Shown here in pieces: positions 46,936 to 57,439 of a stretch of DNA of 64,000 nt. The notes beneath the pieces were generated by a model. The model worked only from the letters and a program-made list of their open reading frames with translations, did not search any database and was not told where the DNA came from. The DNA comes from Bathymodiolus brooksi. Taxonomy: Eukaryota; Mollusca; Bivalvia; Mytilida; Modiolidae. The position numbers were made by a program, and so were the translations under genes. Where the stretch lies: NCBI GenBank assembly GCA_963680875.1, contig OY804575.1, positions 103,409,505 through 103,473,504 on the forward strand, written 5' to 3'. Each line of letters opens with the position of its first letter. Position 1 is the first letter of the stretch.

Positions 46936-48864
46936 CCAACACTAACAACCCTTACAAAGTCGGTGACGGGTCTATATTTATTCCGGATTTCCCCCGCTTC
47001 GTTATGAATGATGATGTGCATGTTTTAATAAAATAAAATGCAGATGCGGATCCAAAAGTTCTTAAAGGGGGGATTTCCAGAAAGTTCAATTGTTTATATT
47101 TGTAAAATTTAGTTGGACAAAATTTATGATCAAACAATATTATAAATCAATCGGAGTAAAAAAACGTAAACAAGACGTCATTGCATTTGTAAACACGGTG
47201 ACGCAATTTATTCATCGTGGCAGTTATGCACATATCGTCACGGTCGTAAGGAAGTTTTCGTGAATTTGTTGGTTAGGAAAATAATTTATGACTGCATGTA
47301 TCCCGTAGATCTTGAAAATAATGAGAGATCGTGTGAATATTCATCTATAGTAGTTCCAACTTCCAAGGATATTGTGACACAACCTCGCAAATAAAATAGT
47401 ATTGTTTACATCCTAGACCTGCAAGAATAAATAAAATATATCATCCTAGCGAGTACTTATCGATTAACTTGAAGAAAATTAATCTAAATCTCGTATATTT
47501 TGTTGTCTGACTATCTTATAAAAAAAAGGGGGGGGGGGGGGGGGGGGGTCCTTATAAGAAAGGGAAATCAAAATAAGTATTTTCCCCCTAAGCGACTGGC
47601 AGGTATTCGTACAAAAACCAGCTTTGTAATGTTAATGCTTTAAAGTTGGCATTATGTTAGACTTCTGCATGGTTTTATAGTTTATCATATGTATATCACA
47701 TTAAACATGCAATTCGTAAATTATCATATTATGGAGCATCAAATAAAACTTTTTAAAAGGCCCAACTTAAAACTGGTATGCCCCTTTTGTTAGAGAATGT
47801 ATAAAGTCTGTGTGTGTAAGACACTTTTGATGTTCTAACTTAAAAATGACTTAGTTCAACTATATATCATTTTGTGATTTTTTAGAAGTCAAAATCCTGT
47901 AGGAATGCACACCTTTAGTATTTGTACATTAAACACACTACAAAATATTACAAAAAGGGAGGGACAGACAGGGGTTAAATAGTATGCCCTGATACAGGGC
48001 TATACATTAACAGTCATGTTCCATTCTTACATGTATGTCAAGCACATTATTATGGTGTGGTTTCTGTTCATGAGGCACTCCATCCTTTCTTGTTTATGCC
48101 AATGTCAGGAGACCAATAATAACATATAAGGATTAGTATGGAAAAAGTGCTAAATTCAGGAACAAGTCAGTCTTGGTTGGGCAAGATATGTACATGCACA
48201 TGTACTTTGTAAATGATTCAACTGATAACTTTTGTAAATTATAGAGCACAAAAATTAAACAAAAAGGTGACCGCATGGGCAGATTTGACTTAAGAGAACT
48301 ACATGTATTCATTAACAAGAAAATATTTATTGCAAAAACAAAACATTATTAAAAGGTCAGCTATACATGTATAATAACAATGTTGTAAATTAACAAAACT
48401 ATGAACTGGAACATTGAAGAATGGGTAATAAAACACATTCCCATCATCCTGGTGAAGTCTTAAGTTAATGATTGAATAAAAATTATATTGCTTTTAACAT
48501 CAAAAAGTTAATATTAGGGGACACAATACAATTTTCTCTATCCTTTAGTTATTGAATTGAGAAGTTAAAAATCTGACACAAGTTCCACCCTCCCCCCCAA
48601 AACATACTACATGTAATAAGGTTAAAAAAAAACTCCTTTAATTTCATAATATTTGTCTAAGACTTTTCAGGTAAATGAACAAAGCCCAAAATATTCAATA
48701 ATTTTACATGAAAAACAACACTCATATGGGGGATAAAAACATTCTATTCCTAGAATTTTTAAACAATAAACAACAAGAAATATAAACTATAACATGTGAT
48801 GTTTAAACTATTTAAGCATGAGCAACAGGAAACACATTTAGATACAAAAAATGAAAAGACCAAC
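46936..48864. other. Gene-free stretch with a 21-base G run
   Basis: Includes an uninterrupted G run at 47528-47548. No gene supported. If the - strand gene at 49.7-50.9 kb is transcribed, its 3' UTR would extend into this area; TTTATT strings (poly(A) signals on the - strand) occur, for instance near 48325. Confidence 0.4.
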
Positions 48865-49090
48865 ACCCTTAGTTGGATTTTTAGAGTGCTAGTTCATTGA
48901 AACAACAGTCTGTGGGTAGATATGTCGTTCCACTCTGAAACATTATTCTGATTCTGACCCGACCATTCTTTGTTCTTACTCCTTAATGCTGCATTCTTAC
49001 CAATTTTATAATCTTTGGTTTGACTAGACAGGGGCTAGAACCCATGGATCTACCACATTCAAGGTGAGCATGCTAACCATTACACAACAT
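48865..49090 (-). repeat. tRNA-derived SINE, family A, head and middle
   Basis: Reverse orientation: ttagttggatttttagagtg, cattgaaacaacagtctgtg, gttcttactccttaatgctg, caggggctagaacccatgga (box B), and gtgagcatgctaaccattac (box A). The 3' tail is missing. Confidence 0.8.
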
Positions 49091-49223
49091 TTTTGTGGTT
49101 GTGTAAAAATCACACTGAAAAAGGAGTAGTTCTTCAAAACTTTCATTAAGCTAGGGACTTGTGTCCAAGCTAGTTAATGCAGTCAACATGATCAAGCATA
49201 TATTAAAATAAACCCATAGATTA

Positions 49224-49292
49224 GCTTCCAGTCAGATTTGAACTGACATGTTTTCAACATTATTGAAATGTACTACCTTGTACTATAGAAGC
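49224..49292 (-). tRNA. tRNA-like cloverleaf, 69 nt (probably tRNA-derived repeat)
   Basis: The - strand folds as a full cloverleaf: 7-bp acceptor stem (GCTTCTA / TGGAAGC, one G-T pair), T8 and A9, a 4-bp D stem GTAC/GTAC with loop AAGGTA, a 5-bp anticodon stem TTTCA/TGAAA with 7-nt loop ATAATGT, and a 5-bp T stem GTCAG/CTGAC with loop TTCAAAT. The loop places AAT at the anticodon position. The body does not resemble the usual nuclear isoleucine tRNA, and a diverged copy lies 55 bp away. I regard a tRNA-derived repeat as more likely than a working tRNA gene. Confidence 0.45.
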
Positions 49293-49347
49293 TATATGTA
49301 TTGTAATTGTTAGTAGTTGACAAACCTAATATGTACTCAGATCATTA

Positions 49348-49420
49348 GTTTCCAGAGAGATTTGAACTGAAATCTCTCAAACATTATTGAAATGTACTGA
49401 TTCATTGATGCCATAGTAAC
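49348..49420 (-). repeat. Second, imperfect tRNA-like copy
   Basis: Shares gtacatttcaataatgttt and cagttcaaatct with the 49224-49292 cloverleaf. The acceptor ends GTTACTA/TGGAAAC have one mismatch, and the D arm is disrupted by a few inserted bases. A diverged sister copy in the same orientation. Confidence 0.6.
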
Positions 49421-49678
49421 TACAACATTTTGTCATGAATTTGTTAGGAACATTTCAGCCATCAATCATGTTCATCAAGCCTATCAGAATACATTTGAAC
49501 GGGGTCTGAAATTCCAGTCACTCAAAATTTTGTCGTAGCACCTCTTGTTATCTTGTAAAACATAATCTTGTGATAGCACCATTTCTTTGTTTTTAGTCTT
49601 TGCTATGTTTGTGTTTTAATTTTAATCATTTTGTTAATCATTTTATTAAATATTAATATAGATAGCATGATTTCAATA

Positions 49679-50007
49679 CTAATCACTCTTGCAATAGGGG
49701 CATAAAAATACATCTCTTTTCCTGATCACACGTTTTTCAGTTGAGTAGACCAAATGAACCCAGTGTTTGTATTGGTCACATTGTAGCCATTTCATGAATA
49801 TTAAACATGGGCTCTCTCTGATTTCTTTTGGGGTGAATAATTTGCATACACAGCACTTTTCATCATCTCTTATTCGATTTTCATCCTCAGAATCAGATTC
49901 AGAAGTGCTATCGGTATTTGTAAGTGGTTTGACAGATGGACAGTCATGTCGAGCAATAGATTCTTTCTTGAGAGGGGTATATATAAATGTAGGAGAAATA
50001 CTTAATT
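49679..50007 (-). pseudogene. Candidate last exon: acidic linker and degraded PHD-like zinc finger
   Basis: Reads on the - strand from acceptor aaccaatcag (50008) to a TAG stop at 49679-49681: 108 residues plus the split first codon. An acidic linker (TSESDSEDENR) precedes a cysteine- and histidine-rich end containing EKCCVCKLF, WLQCDQYKHWVHLVY and FLCPYC. The order Cx2C, QCD, HWVH, CPxC is that of a PHD-type finger such as closes many transposon-derived DDE proteins in invertebrates. Two expected zinc cysteines look replaced: Tyr in QCDQY and Ser in HLVYST. The incoming phase (1) agrees with the exon at 50196-50416. A + strand ORF over 49767-50093 is its shadow. Whether it is a live gene or a recent pseudogene is open. 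Confidence 0.6.
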
Positions 50008-50195
50008 CTGATTGGTTAAAAAGTTACATTTATTTTCCATACACGCCTACCCAGCCTATCAGTAAAAATGTAAAAAAGCAGGAAATTTTGTGATACAAAC
50101 TGATACACAACTACATTCCCTTTTTTCTCAAAACATCAAAAGGTACCAGAAACTTCATTAGGTCAATGACTTTATATGTCTCAATGTTATTCTAC

Positions 50196-50416
50196 CCCCT
50201 TTATGAGGTTGCAAAAAGGTGTGATTGCAAGATAAAATTCTTTCATGATCCAACAGTCTTACTTCTTTGACATCCAATACAGCCTCCTCCAAAACAACAT
50301 TTTCAAGCTTTTTACAAATCCGTATTTGTGGTCAAGTCATATAAATCTTCAATGATATACTTACTAACAGCACCATTGAACTGCAAAATTACTTGGCAAT
50401 TTCTGAATACAACAGA
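50196..50416 (-). pseudogene. Candidate middle exon of the same - strand gene, with a 1-nt frameshift
   Basis: The - strand reads from acceptor caaccag to donor GTAGAA. Translation begins SVVFRNCQVILQFNGAVSKY, then IIEDLYDLT. One extra base near 50321-50335 shifts the frame. In the next frame it continues with IRICKKLENVVLEEAVLDVK and EVRLLDHERILSCNHTFLQP. The length of 221 nt fits phase 0 in and phase 1 out only if that single base is discounted, which argues that the insertion is a mutation or sequencing error in an otherwise real exon. I do not recognise the domain. Confidence 0.5.
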
Positions 50417-50770
50417 CTGGTTGTCTTTTTAGTGTGTTATTCCCTCGTTTCAAATTACAGAGTTATCTCCTTTTTTACAAGAGTTGTCTTTCTTGTTAGC
50501 AAGTAATTATATAAAATCATTCTGCTCAGTAGAAGCTGTGAAATTTTGGACGGACATTGGTAAAACTTAATGACCCCGACTGCCTTTTACTTAAGTTTTC
50601 GTTCAACAAAATTTTCATAGACCCAAAGTCTTTGAATTGAGAATGGAATTTTCGGTTTTTCACACTGCATTAACAGACGATCTTTTCATATTAATATGAT
50701 CCCTCTTACGTTTTTTGTATTGAGGGGATATTGTTATAAAATGTGTAAATTCAATCTTTTTTTAATGTAC

Positions 50771-50887
50771 CTGTACAGGTAACTGTTGTGTGTCTTTCAT
50801 CAATTCATTGGTCATGTTGTTAGGAGTAGGTTGGGATTCTTCAACCAAATGGGCTATAGGCTGGTCAATTTCCATAGGGTGTATATC
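50771..50887 (-). CDS. Candidate upstream exon of the - strand gene
   Basis: A 117-nt, phase-0 to phase-0 exon on the - strand, between acceptor ttattctattag and donor GTACAT. It encodes DIHPMEIDQPIAHLVEESQP, then TPNNMTNELMKDTQQLPVQ: 39 residues with no stop and no known domain, probably a linker. Its phase joins the exon at 50416 exactly. Upstream exons were not found in the window. Confidence 0.45.
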
Positions 50888-51631
50888 CTAATAGAATAAT
50901 ATACTTTAGGCATGTAAATAATTGATGATCTATACTTTATCAGTGAATGCCCTTGAAATTTTAATAACCATTATTTCGGGCCGAAAATAAAATTCTTTGT
51001 TCCCCCATGTCTTAATTTTGATGTTTTGATATAATTTTGACTGCGCCCTTGAATACTCAAGAAAAAATTGGTTCCAAAAGTTTTGTGCCAGAAAAAATAA
51101 TCCATTGTAAAGTAATCAAATTAATTATAATATTTTGATCACAATTAAGGTATTTATTTAGATCATGTCTGTACACTCAAATTTTCAAAACAAACATTAA
51201 TCTTTGGTCATCCACTTTTCAGGCATTTTTTCCCAGAAGATATTTATCAATAATATTATTGTATTTGTACAATATAATGCCAAATATAACATATATTTCC
51301 TGTTCTGTTTGGTTGTTTTGTAATACTATTGCAATACACTTACTGAAAAAGAAAAATAGCTGTGATCATATATCCTTGAATACATACAAGAGCCTGTTAA
51401 GAACAGGTTCAATGAGTAGATCTAAAAATAAAAAAATATATATAAATACATGTATAAACAACAAATATTTTGCAACTAATTATGTAAGTTGTTCAATCAA
51501 TTTGATGCATTTTAGTTCACATAAATTCAATAAAACAATAGCCCAGGTTCCTATTTAATGGTATACAGCATGTTCAAAGTTGTTCTATGTTCATCAGGCT
51601 TGGTTGAAGATGAAAAACATTTTCTTATATA
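50888..51631. other. Gene-free stretch
   Basis: AT-rich; no further exon of the - strand gene was recognised, and a 99-codon + strand ORF at 51259-51558 is unsupported. Confidence 0.4.
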
Positions 51632-51713
51632 TGGTCTAGGGCGCTGGACGTAAGGCTAAGCGAATGGTGCTGCAGTGTATCAATGGTGTGGGTTCAAATC
51701 CCGTCGAAGGAAG
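51632..51713 (+). repeat. tRNA-derived sequence
   Basis: tggtctagggcgctggac resembles a box A, and gggttcaaatcccgtcgaag is a clear box B. The spacing fits a tRNA-derived SINE head or tRNA pseudogene. No clean cloverleaf was found by eye. Confidence 0.5.
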
Positions 51714-52049
51714 AACAAAAATTTGACAGCTCTAAAATCTAATTCTAACATTGTTTGGTTTAATTTTCAGACATATATATATAATTCTTATGTGAAATGA
51801 AGATGTCCAATTTATTATCAATATGTGTGAGCACCTGGACTCAATATTTTTATTAAGAAAAATATACTCCTTTACCTTTAACATGATATAATATGTTATT
51901 CATAGAGGTATTGTTTTTTCACAGAGACAAGAGCATAGAGTTTGATGGCTTATTTTAACAGTGCAGGTATATAAAACTGCATGTTGTGAGATGATCCATT
52001 TAAATAATGACATTTATCCCCAAGACTTAGAATAATTTTACACTATTCA

Positions 52050-52133
52050 GCACAGGTACTTATTTCAATATCAAAAATTTAAAGGAGACTTAATAGTGAA
52101 TAAAATTTTTGATATTGAAACAAGTGCCTGTGC
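52050..52133. repeat. Hairpin (MITE-like)
   Basis: gcacaggtacttatttcaat with atcaaaaattt on the left; aaatttttgatattgaaaca with agtgcctgtgc on the right. The arms differ at two or three positions. The loop of about 22 nt contains taatagtgaat. Confidence 0.8.
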
Positions 52134-52315
52134 TATTCAGTGATGGAAATTCACAGGAGCCCAGTCAGTAACCCCTAAAACTTAAGCGGGGTTACTATTT
52201 TTTCAACATTCTTGCTTGATCATACATGTATAACACCTGGGCCACCAAAATATTAAATTTCCATCCCTGAGCAACACAAATGTGTGTATGGTATTCACAA
52301 CAATCATGACCACAT

Positions 52316-52470
52316 AGATGAGGGGGAAAGGGTGAAAGGAGACAGGGGGTGGGAGAAAGAAGAGGGTGGAAGAATGGAGAGAGGTGGGAGAAAAATGAGG
52401 GAGACAGGAGATAAAGCCAAAAGGAAAAAAGGAGAAGGGAGAAAGAAGAAGAGGAGCGGGAGAAGACTAC
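52316..52470 (+). repeat. Polypurine tract
   Basis: A G+A-rich stretch of about 150 bases (agggggaaagg, gggagaaagaagag and similar). The ORFs on both strands over it are low-complexity artefacts. Confidence 0.85.
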
Positions 52471-52564
52471 CCCCTGTCCTCCCCCTCATAGATTCAGGGA
52501 CAGTTTTTGTCTTTTTGGAATCACAAATGCACATTACACCCCTGTCATTTGATAATTAACATAT

Positions 52565-52917
52565 TATTTCGATTTCAGTTTCGTGATTGTGAAGGAAATA
52601 CATTGCAACTATATTGTGTACCAAACTCAGAGAAGTCACACTCATATATGTCTATAGAACGAGTCTTACGAGGATAATTTGAAGCACTGGAACATTCATT
52701 CTGGCCATTGCTGGTAGAGTGTATGAGTGACCCGACACGTCATCAAAGGTCATTTTATAGCCTCAATAGACAAATCAAAGAGGGCTTTTTGGAACTATGG
52801 AAAAATCAGATGAAACAATACTCAGAAGGGAAGCTTCGCACTTACACCACATTCAAAGTACATTTTGGGTTTGAAAATTATCTATCTGTTATCGGTAATT
52901 TTGAGCATAGGAGATGA
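52565..52917 (+). pseudogene. LINE ORF2 C-terminal region, first part (split by insertion)
   Basis: Translation includes a stretch interrupted by a stop near 52673, then RHQRSFYSLNRQIKEGFLEL, SEGKLRTYTTFK and ENYLSVIGNFEHRR. This is the region before the C-terminal knuckle in LINEs like the one at 28.9 kb. The continuation of the ORF is found at 54013, so the element was cut by the insertion of another LINE. Confidence 0.75.
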
Positions 52918-54012
52918 GAACTATGGCCCTGGAAACATTTAAGATTATGAATAAACTGTCGCCATCATGTCTCCATAGCCTTGTGCATTTATGAAATTCA
53001 AAATATTATTTTAGATACAACAATATACTGGACATTCCACAGGTCAGAACATCAAGGTATGGCAAAAAAACATTTAAATTTGCTGCTGCTACATTGTGGA
53101 ACAGCCTCCCAGACCATTTCAGGACTGAAAACAGTTTTTCTCAATTTAAGAGCTTAATGCAGTCCTGGAATGGTACTAAATGTTGCTGCTCTGCATGCAG
53201 ATGATAAATATTCTGCTACTGTTTTTGCTCTTTTTATTTGCATATAGCTTTTAGATATATATTTCTTTGTTTTAGTGCTTGTCAATTTTTTATCCAAACA
53301 TGCTTAATTTTCTGCTTTATTATGTCATGATGCATGTGGATGCCGATGGGAACCCAGCGAGGCATTGCCACCTGGTCCCCGGCCGGCATCTATATGCAGT
53401 ATGCACGGTACAGTAAAAACTCTTTCAGATTTGCTGCATCTACATTGTGGAACAGCCTCCCAGATCATTTCAGGACTGAAAATAGTTTCTCTCAATTCAA
53501 GAGTCTTTTGCAGTCCTGGAATGGGTCCAAATGTTGCTGTTCTGCATGTAGATGATTCAAATTTTGCTTCAGGTTTGCTTAATTTTAATTTTTAATTTTT
53601 TTAATTATTAATTTTTTTTTAGTTTGGCTTGAAAATTTTATATTCTTTGATTTTTTAGTTAGACAGTGCTACTTTTACTGATTATGTTGGTACCAGTTTT
53701 AAATATTCAGTATTATTATTTCATTATTTTTTTTACCTGCTGCTTCTTTTTAAATGCTGCTTTATGTTGGAGCATCTGTGTGTGGATCTTGAACAAGAGT
53801 CCAAAGAGGCACTTGCCACGTGGGTTCTTGTTCAGATCTATACACAGTCCTCCTTTTTATGCCTATATGTCTTAGCTTATTTTAGTTTGTAACTTTGCAT
53901 GTGACTTGTGTTGTTTTATTGTTAATGTATATTCGGTAAAAAGCTCATTAGAGCTTATGTTGTACTGTTTTATTATGTGCCGAATCAAAATAAAGTTTTC
54001 TTATCTTATCTT
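52918..54012 (+). mobile_element. Second LINE 3' end inserted inside the first, with duplicated C-terminus
   Basis: RTMALETFKIMNKLSPSC and then TLWNSLPDHFRTENSFSQFK, ending WNGTKCCCSACR, are the C-terminus of a jockey/CR1-like LINE. A second copy of this end (SFRFAASTLWNSLPDHFRTE to CCCSACR) lies at about 53420-53555. The 3' UTR ends ccgaatcaaaataaagtttt followed by ttatc repeats, identical in kind to the tail at 46412-46508. Both copies contain coding remnants only. Confidence 0.8.
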
Positions 54013-54288
54013 ATTAACTAAACTAAGAATCTCAGCACATCGTCTACATATTGAGACTGGTAGATACTGAGCAGTGCGACTCGGGAGAGGTAGAAGATGA
54101 AATTCATTTTCTACTTTGCTGCAGCAAATTTAGAGAGGAGCGACAACAGCTGTTCAAAACAATATCTCAATCGTGTAACAATTTTCTACAATTAAATCCT
54201 CGAGAAAAATTTTACTGGTTAATGACCTGTGAAGATGTATCAGTTTTGAAAGAGTTGTGTCACTTTATTTATAAATACTGCAGATAAT
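54013..54288 (+). pseudogene. LINE ORF2 C-terminal region, second part
   Basis: LTKLRISAHRLHIETGRY is followed, after a frameshift, by CDSGEVEDEIHFLLCCSKFR and a final helix-rich segment ending at TAA 54285-54287. The C-x-S-G-E-V-E-D-E-x-H-F-x3-C pattern is the C-terminal knuckle also present in decayed form in the 28.9-30.8 kb LINE. It continues the ORF broken at 52917. Confidence 0.8.
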
Positions 54289-54995
54289 TTAAATAACTGA
54301 ATAACACTGCTTCAATTTTATTAACAAAATCTACATATTAATGTCTAAAATATATTATTGTTTGTTTGCACTAGACACGAGGAGGAATGCTCATTGCTAA
54401 TCTTAGTAGATGCAATACATTTCCTGAAGCACTGTCCCTTGGTGTCTGTTGCAGATAAACGATACATCTATTTATTCCCATTTTAGTTTATTACTTGAAC
54501 TGCTTGCTTTCCTGGATCAGACACGGGGAGAATCGAAATGCGATTCTTAAGCACCGTCCCCTGGTGTCTCCTCCAGCTAAGTAATCACAGTCCTTTCATC
54601 AAACACATGATGTTTTACTACTTGAACCGCTTGCTTTGCTGGATCAGACACGGGGAGAATCAAAACACAATTCTTAAGCATCGTCCCCTGGTGTCTCCTC
54701 CAGCTAAGTAATCGCATACATGTAGTCCATTCTTCAACCATATGATACACTGCAACTATACATTACTCATTGCCTCTCCTCGGGTCGTGCTGCCGAACAC
54801 GGCCTATTTATTTATTTATATATTTTTTGTAACATATATCATTTAAATAGTTAGAATTGTCTTGTTTAAAAACATATATCTCCATTCTGTATTGTTGTAA
54901 CTGTTGATATAATTATGAATGTATATTTGTTATTGCCCCTTGAGGGACCCTAATTGGAATAAAATATTGTATTGTATTGTATTGTATTGTAAATA
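54289..54995 (+). mobile_element. LINE 3' UTR with internal repeats and (TATTG)n tail
   Basis: A unit of about 127 bp (cttgaactgcttgctttcct, ggatcagacacggggagaat, accgtcccctggtgtctcct) occurs twice, with a more diverged third copy before it (54370-54460). The end is ttgccccttgagggacccta, attggaataaaat, then a TATTG repeat, which is a typical LINE tail. Confidence 0.8.
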
Positions 54996-55390
54996 AATAA
55001 GACAGTAATATGATTGTTTATTTTTACTGGAATGGGCTCATTTTAAACATCAGATTTTATTTTCAGTATCTTTTTTTAATTCGGAAATTTATTTTTGCCG
55101 TTATTTCATACTTTTTACTAGTCTGGTACTCATCCGAGGGGTCACGAGTACCAGAATAGCGCAATTGTATTCCGGATTTGGCCCGTGCCGGTTTTGGGTG
55201 TTAAAATATTGGCGCATGTCCAAAGCCCATGACTAAGATTCATTCAAAATAAAAAAAAACGTCCTTTATGGTATTTGGTTATATTCCTATATGAGCCATG
55301 CTTGCTTTATCATTTCAGAAGTGTATTCTGATTTTTTTAATCGCCTGATCAAAATGTGGAAACATTTTGGCAAGATTTAGCTACCAATTG
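54996..55390. other. Gene-free stretch with a rearranged repeat
   Basis: No gene. 55200-55310 holds the two-part repeat shared with 46.84 kb (see there). Confidence 0.5.
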
Positions 55391-56500
55391 GAAAAATTTA
55401 ATATAATAAGGTTATTTAATATCTAATATTAATATATTCTTTCGCATTTATGTATAAACTACTGCGTTATTTTACTTTGCACCGGAAGTGTCATGTAGTT
55501 TAAATATAGTAAGTTAAAGCAAGTTCACCCATAATATTTAGAAGCGAAACCAGAAACTAAAAATAACATCCAGTCACATCAAATGTAAGTTTGCAAATTA
55601 ATTTCTTATGGAATTCGTATACAAGTCGAAGCAAAAGTTTTAGATTTTGTTTCTAAAATAAATCATGAGTGGGTGATAATAATGTTTTGATTAGAATAAC
55701 GAAAAATCCAAATATTTTTGTGATGATACTTTTCAACTTTTGTTTCGTGGATTCTACCCTAAAAAATTTAATATAATAAGGTTATTTAATATCTAATATT
55801 AATATATTCTTTCGTATTTATGTATAAACTACTGCGTTATTTTACTTTGCACCGGAAGTGTCATGTAGTTTAAATATAGTAAGTTAAAGCAAGTTCACCC
55901 ATAATATTTAGAAGCGAAACCAGAAACTAAAAATAACATCCAGTCACATCAAATGTAAGTTTGCAAATTAATTTCTTATGGAATTCGTATACAAGTCGAA
56001 GCAAAAGTTTTAGATTTTGTTTCTAAAATAAATCATGAGTGGGTGATAATAATGTTTTGATTAGAATAACGAAAAATCCAAATATTTTTGTGATGATACT
56101 TTTCAACTTTTGTTTCGTGGATTCTACCCTAAAAAATTTAATATAATAAGGTTATTTAATATCTAATATTAATATATTCTTTCGTATTTATGTATAAACT
56201 ACTGCGTTATTTTTCTTTGCACCGGAAGTGTCATGTAGTTTAAATATAGTAAGTTAAAGCAAGTTCACCCATAATATTTAGAAGCGAAACCAGAAACTAA
56301 AAATAACATCCAGTCACATCAAATGTAAGTTTGCAAATTAATTTCTTATGGAATTCGTATACAAGTCGAAGCAAAAGTTTCAGATTTTGTTTCTAAAATA
56401 AATCATGAGTGGGTGATAATAATGTTTTGATTAGAATAACGAAAAATCCAAATATTTTTGTGATGATACTTTTCAACTTTTGTTTCGTGGATTCTGCCCT
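55391..56500. repeat. Three tandem copies of a 370-bp unit
   Basis: Units start at about 55391, 55761 and 56131 (aaaaatttaatataataagg) and end attctaccct, or attctgccct in the third. I count only four single-base differences across the three. The right end of every unit encodes, on the - strand, ESTKQKLKSIITKI, the C-terminal part of the adjacent transposase. The unit therefore begins inside that ORF and extends past its 3' end. Confidence 0.95.
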
Positions 56501-57230
56501 ATTATTGTTTGTTCTGTTCATGACATTAGAAGATTGTATTTTGAAGCCTTCAACCCACTGTTCCTTTATTGGATGCCAATTTTCATTGTAGTATGTTAGC
56601 ATCCTGTAGCTCTTTGTACAGTTCTTGATAAGCTTGATCAGATTTGCAGTATGCAATTTTCTGTAGTATTTTTAACATGTGCAATCTTTCATCTACACTA
56701 ATTTTTAATTTTTCACATGTGACCTCCCTCTTAAAGGTTCTCAAAACATGAAAAAGACATATTTGTAAAGATGCAGAGGGCAATTCATCTTTCAGCATAT
56801 TTCTTTCTCCCATATCTTTGTCTGCCATTATACAGGCTATTTTCTCCCAATTAGGTTTGTATTTTTTTTAAATAGTTAACATGTCATGAAATGTTTCTTT
56901 AGTTTCATCAGAAACTATCTAAAACGCTATGATTTCACTCTCTCCGTTTCCGTCAACGCACATGAGGACAAACAAGGGTAGTCTCAAGTCATTAAGTTTA
57001 TAAGTTGCATCAATGAATAGAACTTCTGGAAATTTTTCAAAGAAAGCTTGCATTTGAGGATCTTGGAAGAAAATGCCTGTAAGAAGGTTTGTTTCATCTT
57101 TCAATATCTCCAAAGTTTGTGATGTTCTTGTGTATAATTGAATGAAATTATACTTTTCGTAGTTTCCTTTAAAAACTAATAATTCTTCATAATAAGAAAA
57201 TTTATCTTTTATATTAATGTCCGCCGACAT
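56393..57230 (-). pseudogene. MULE/ZSWIM-type transposase, broken
   Basis: On the - strand, SADINIKDKFSYYEELLVF leads to GIFFQDPQMQAFFEKFP and LFIDATYKLNDLRLPLFVLM, with DGNGESEIIAF, the start of an RNase H-like MULE domain with its first Asp. Two in-frame stops (TAG, TAA) lie between 56835 and 56920. The frame then resumes with MADKDMGERNML (second Asp region) and CLFHVLRTFKREV, the CxxH block. A frameshift near 56583 precedes ENWHPIKEQWVEGFK and NRAESTKQKLKSII. The protein resembles ZSWIM1/3-like proteins, which derive from MULE transposases. No SWIM zinc finger is left, and the N-terminus is short. Inactive. Confidence 0.85.
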
Positions 57231-57439
57231 GTTTTCATATCAAAGAACAACAAACACAAGATAAACTGAGATTTGTTTATTTGATGAAAAGTGTTCACGC
57301 GTTGATAAATTATAAGCCATATCCTGAAAATCGTCAGTCCGGCATGATTTTGATAGTATAAAAAAGTTTGTACAATTAGCCGCTACACTATTCGTACAAA
57401 ATGTTTGTACGAGGAGACACTGGCTATTATATAAGTTCC

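Noticed and set aside
49767..50093. 108-codon + strand ORF
   Set aside because: It is antisense to the - strand exon with the PHD-like finger, which has better coding features and matching splice phases.
52284..52559. ORFs on both strands
   Set aside because: They translate a polypurine tract and are low complexity on both strands.
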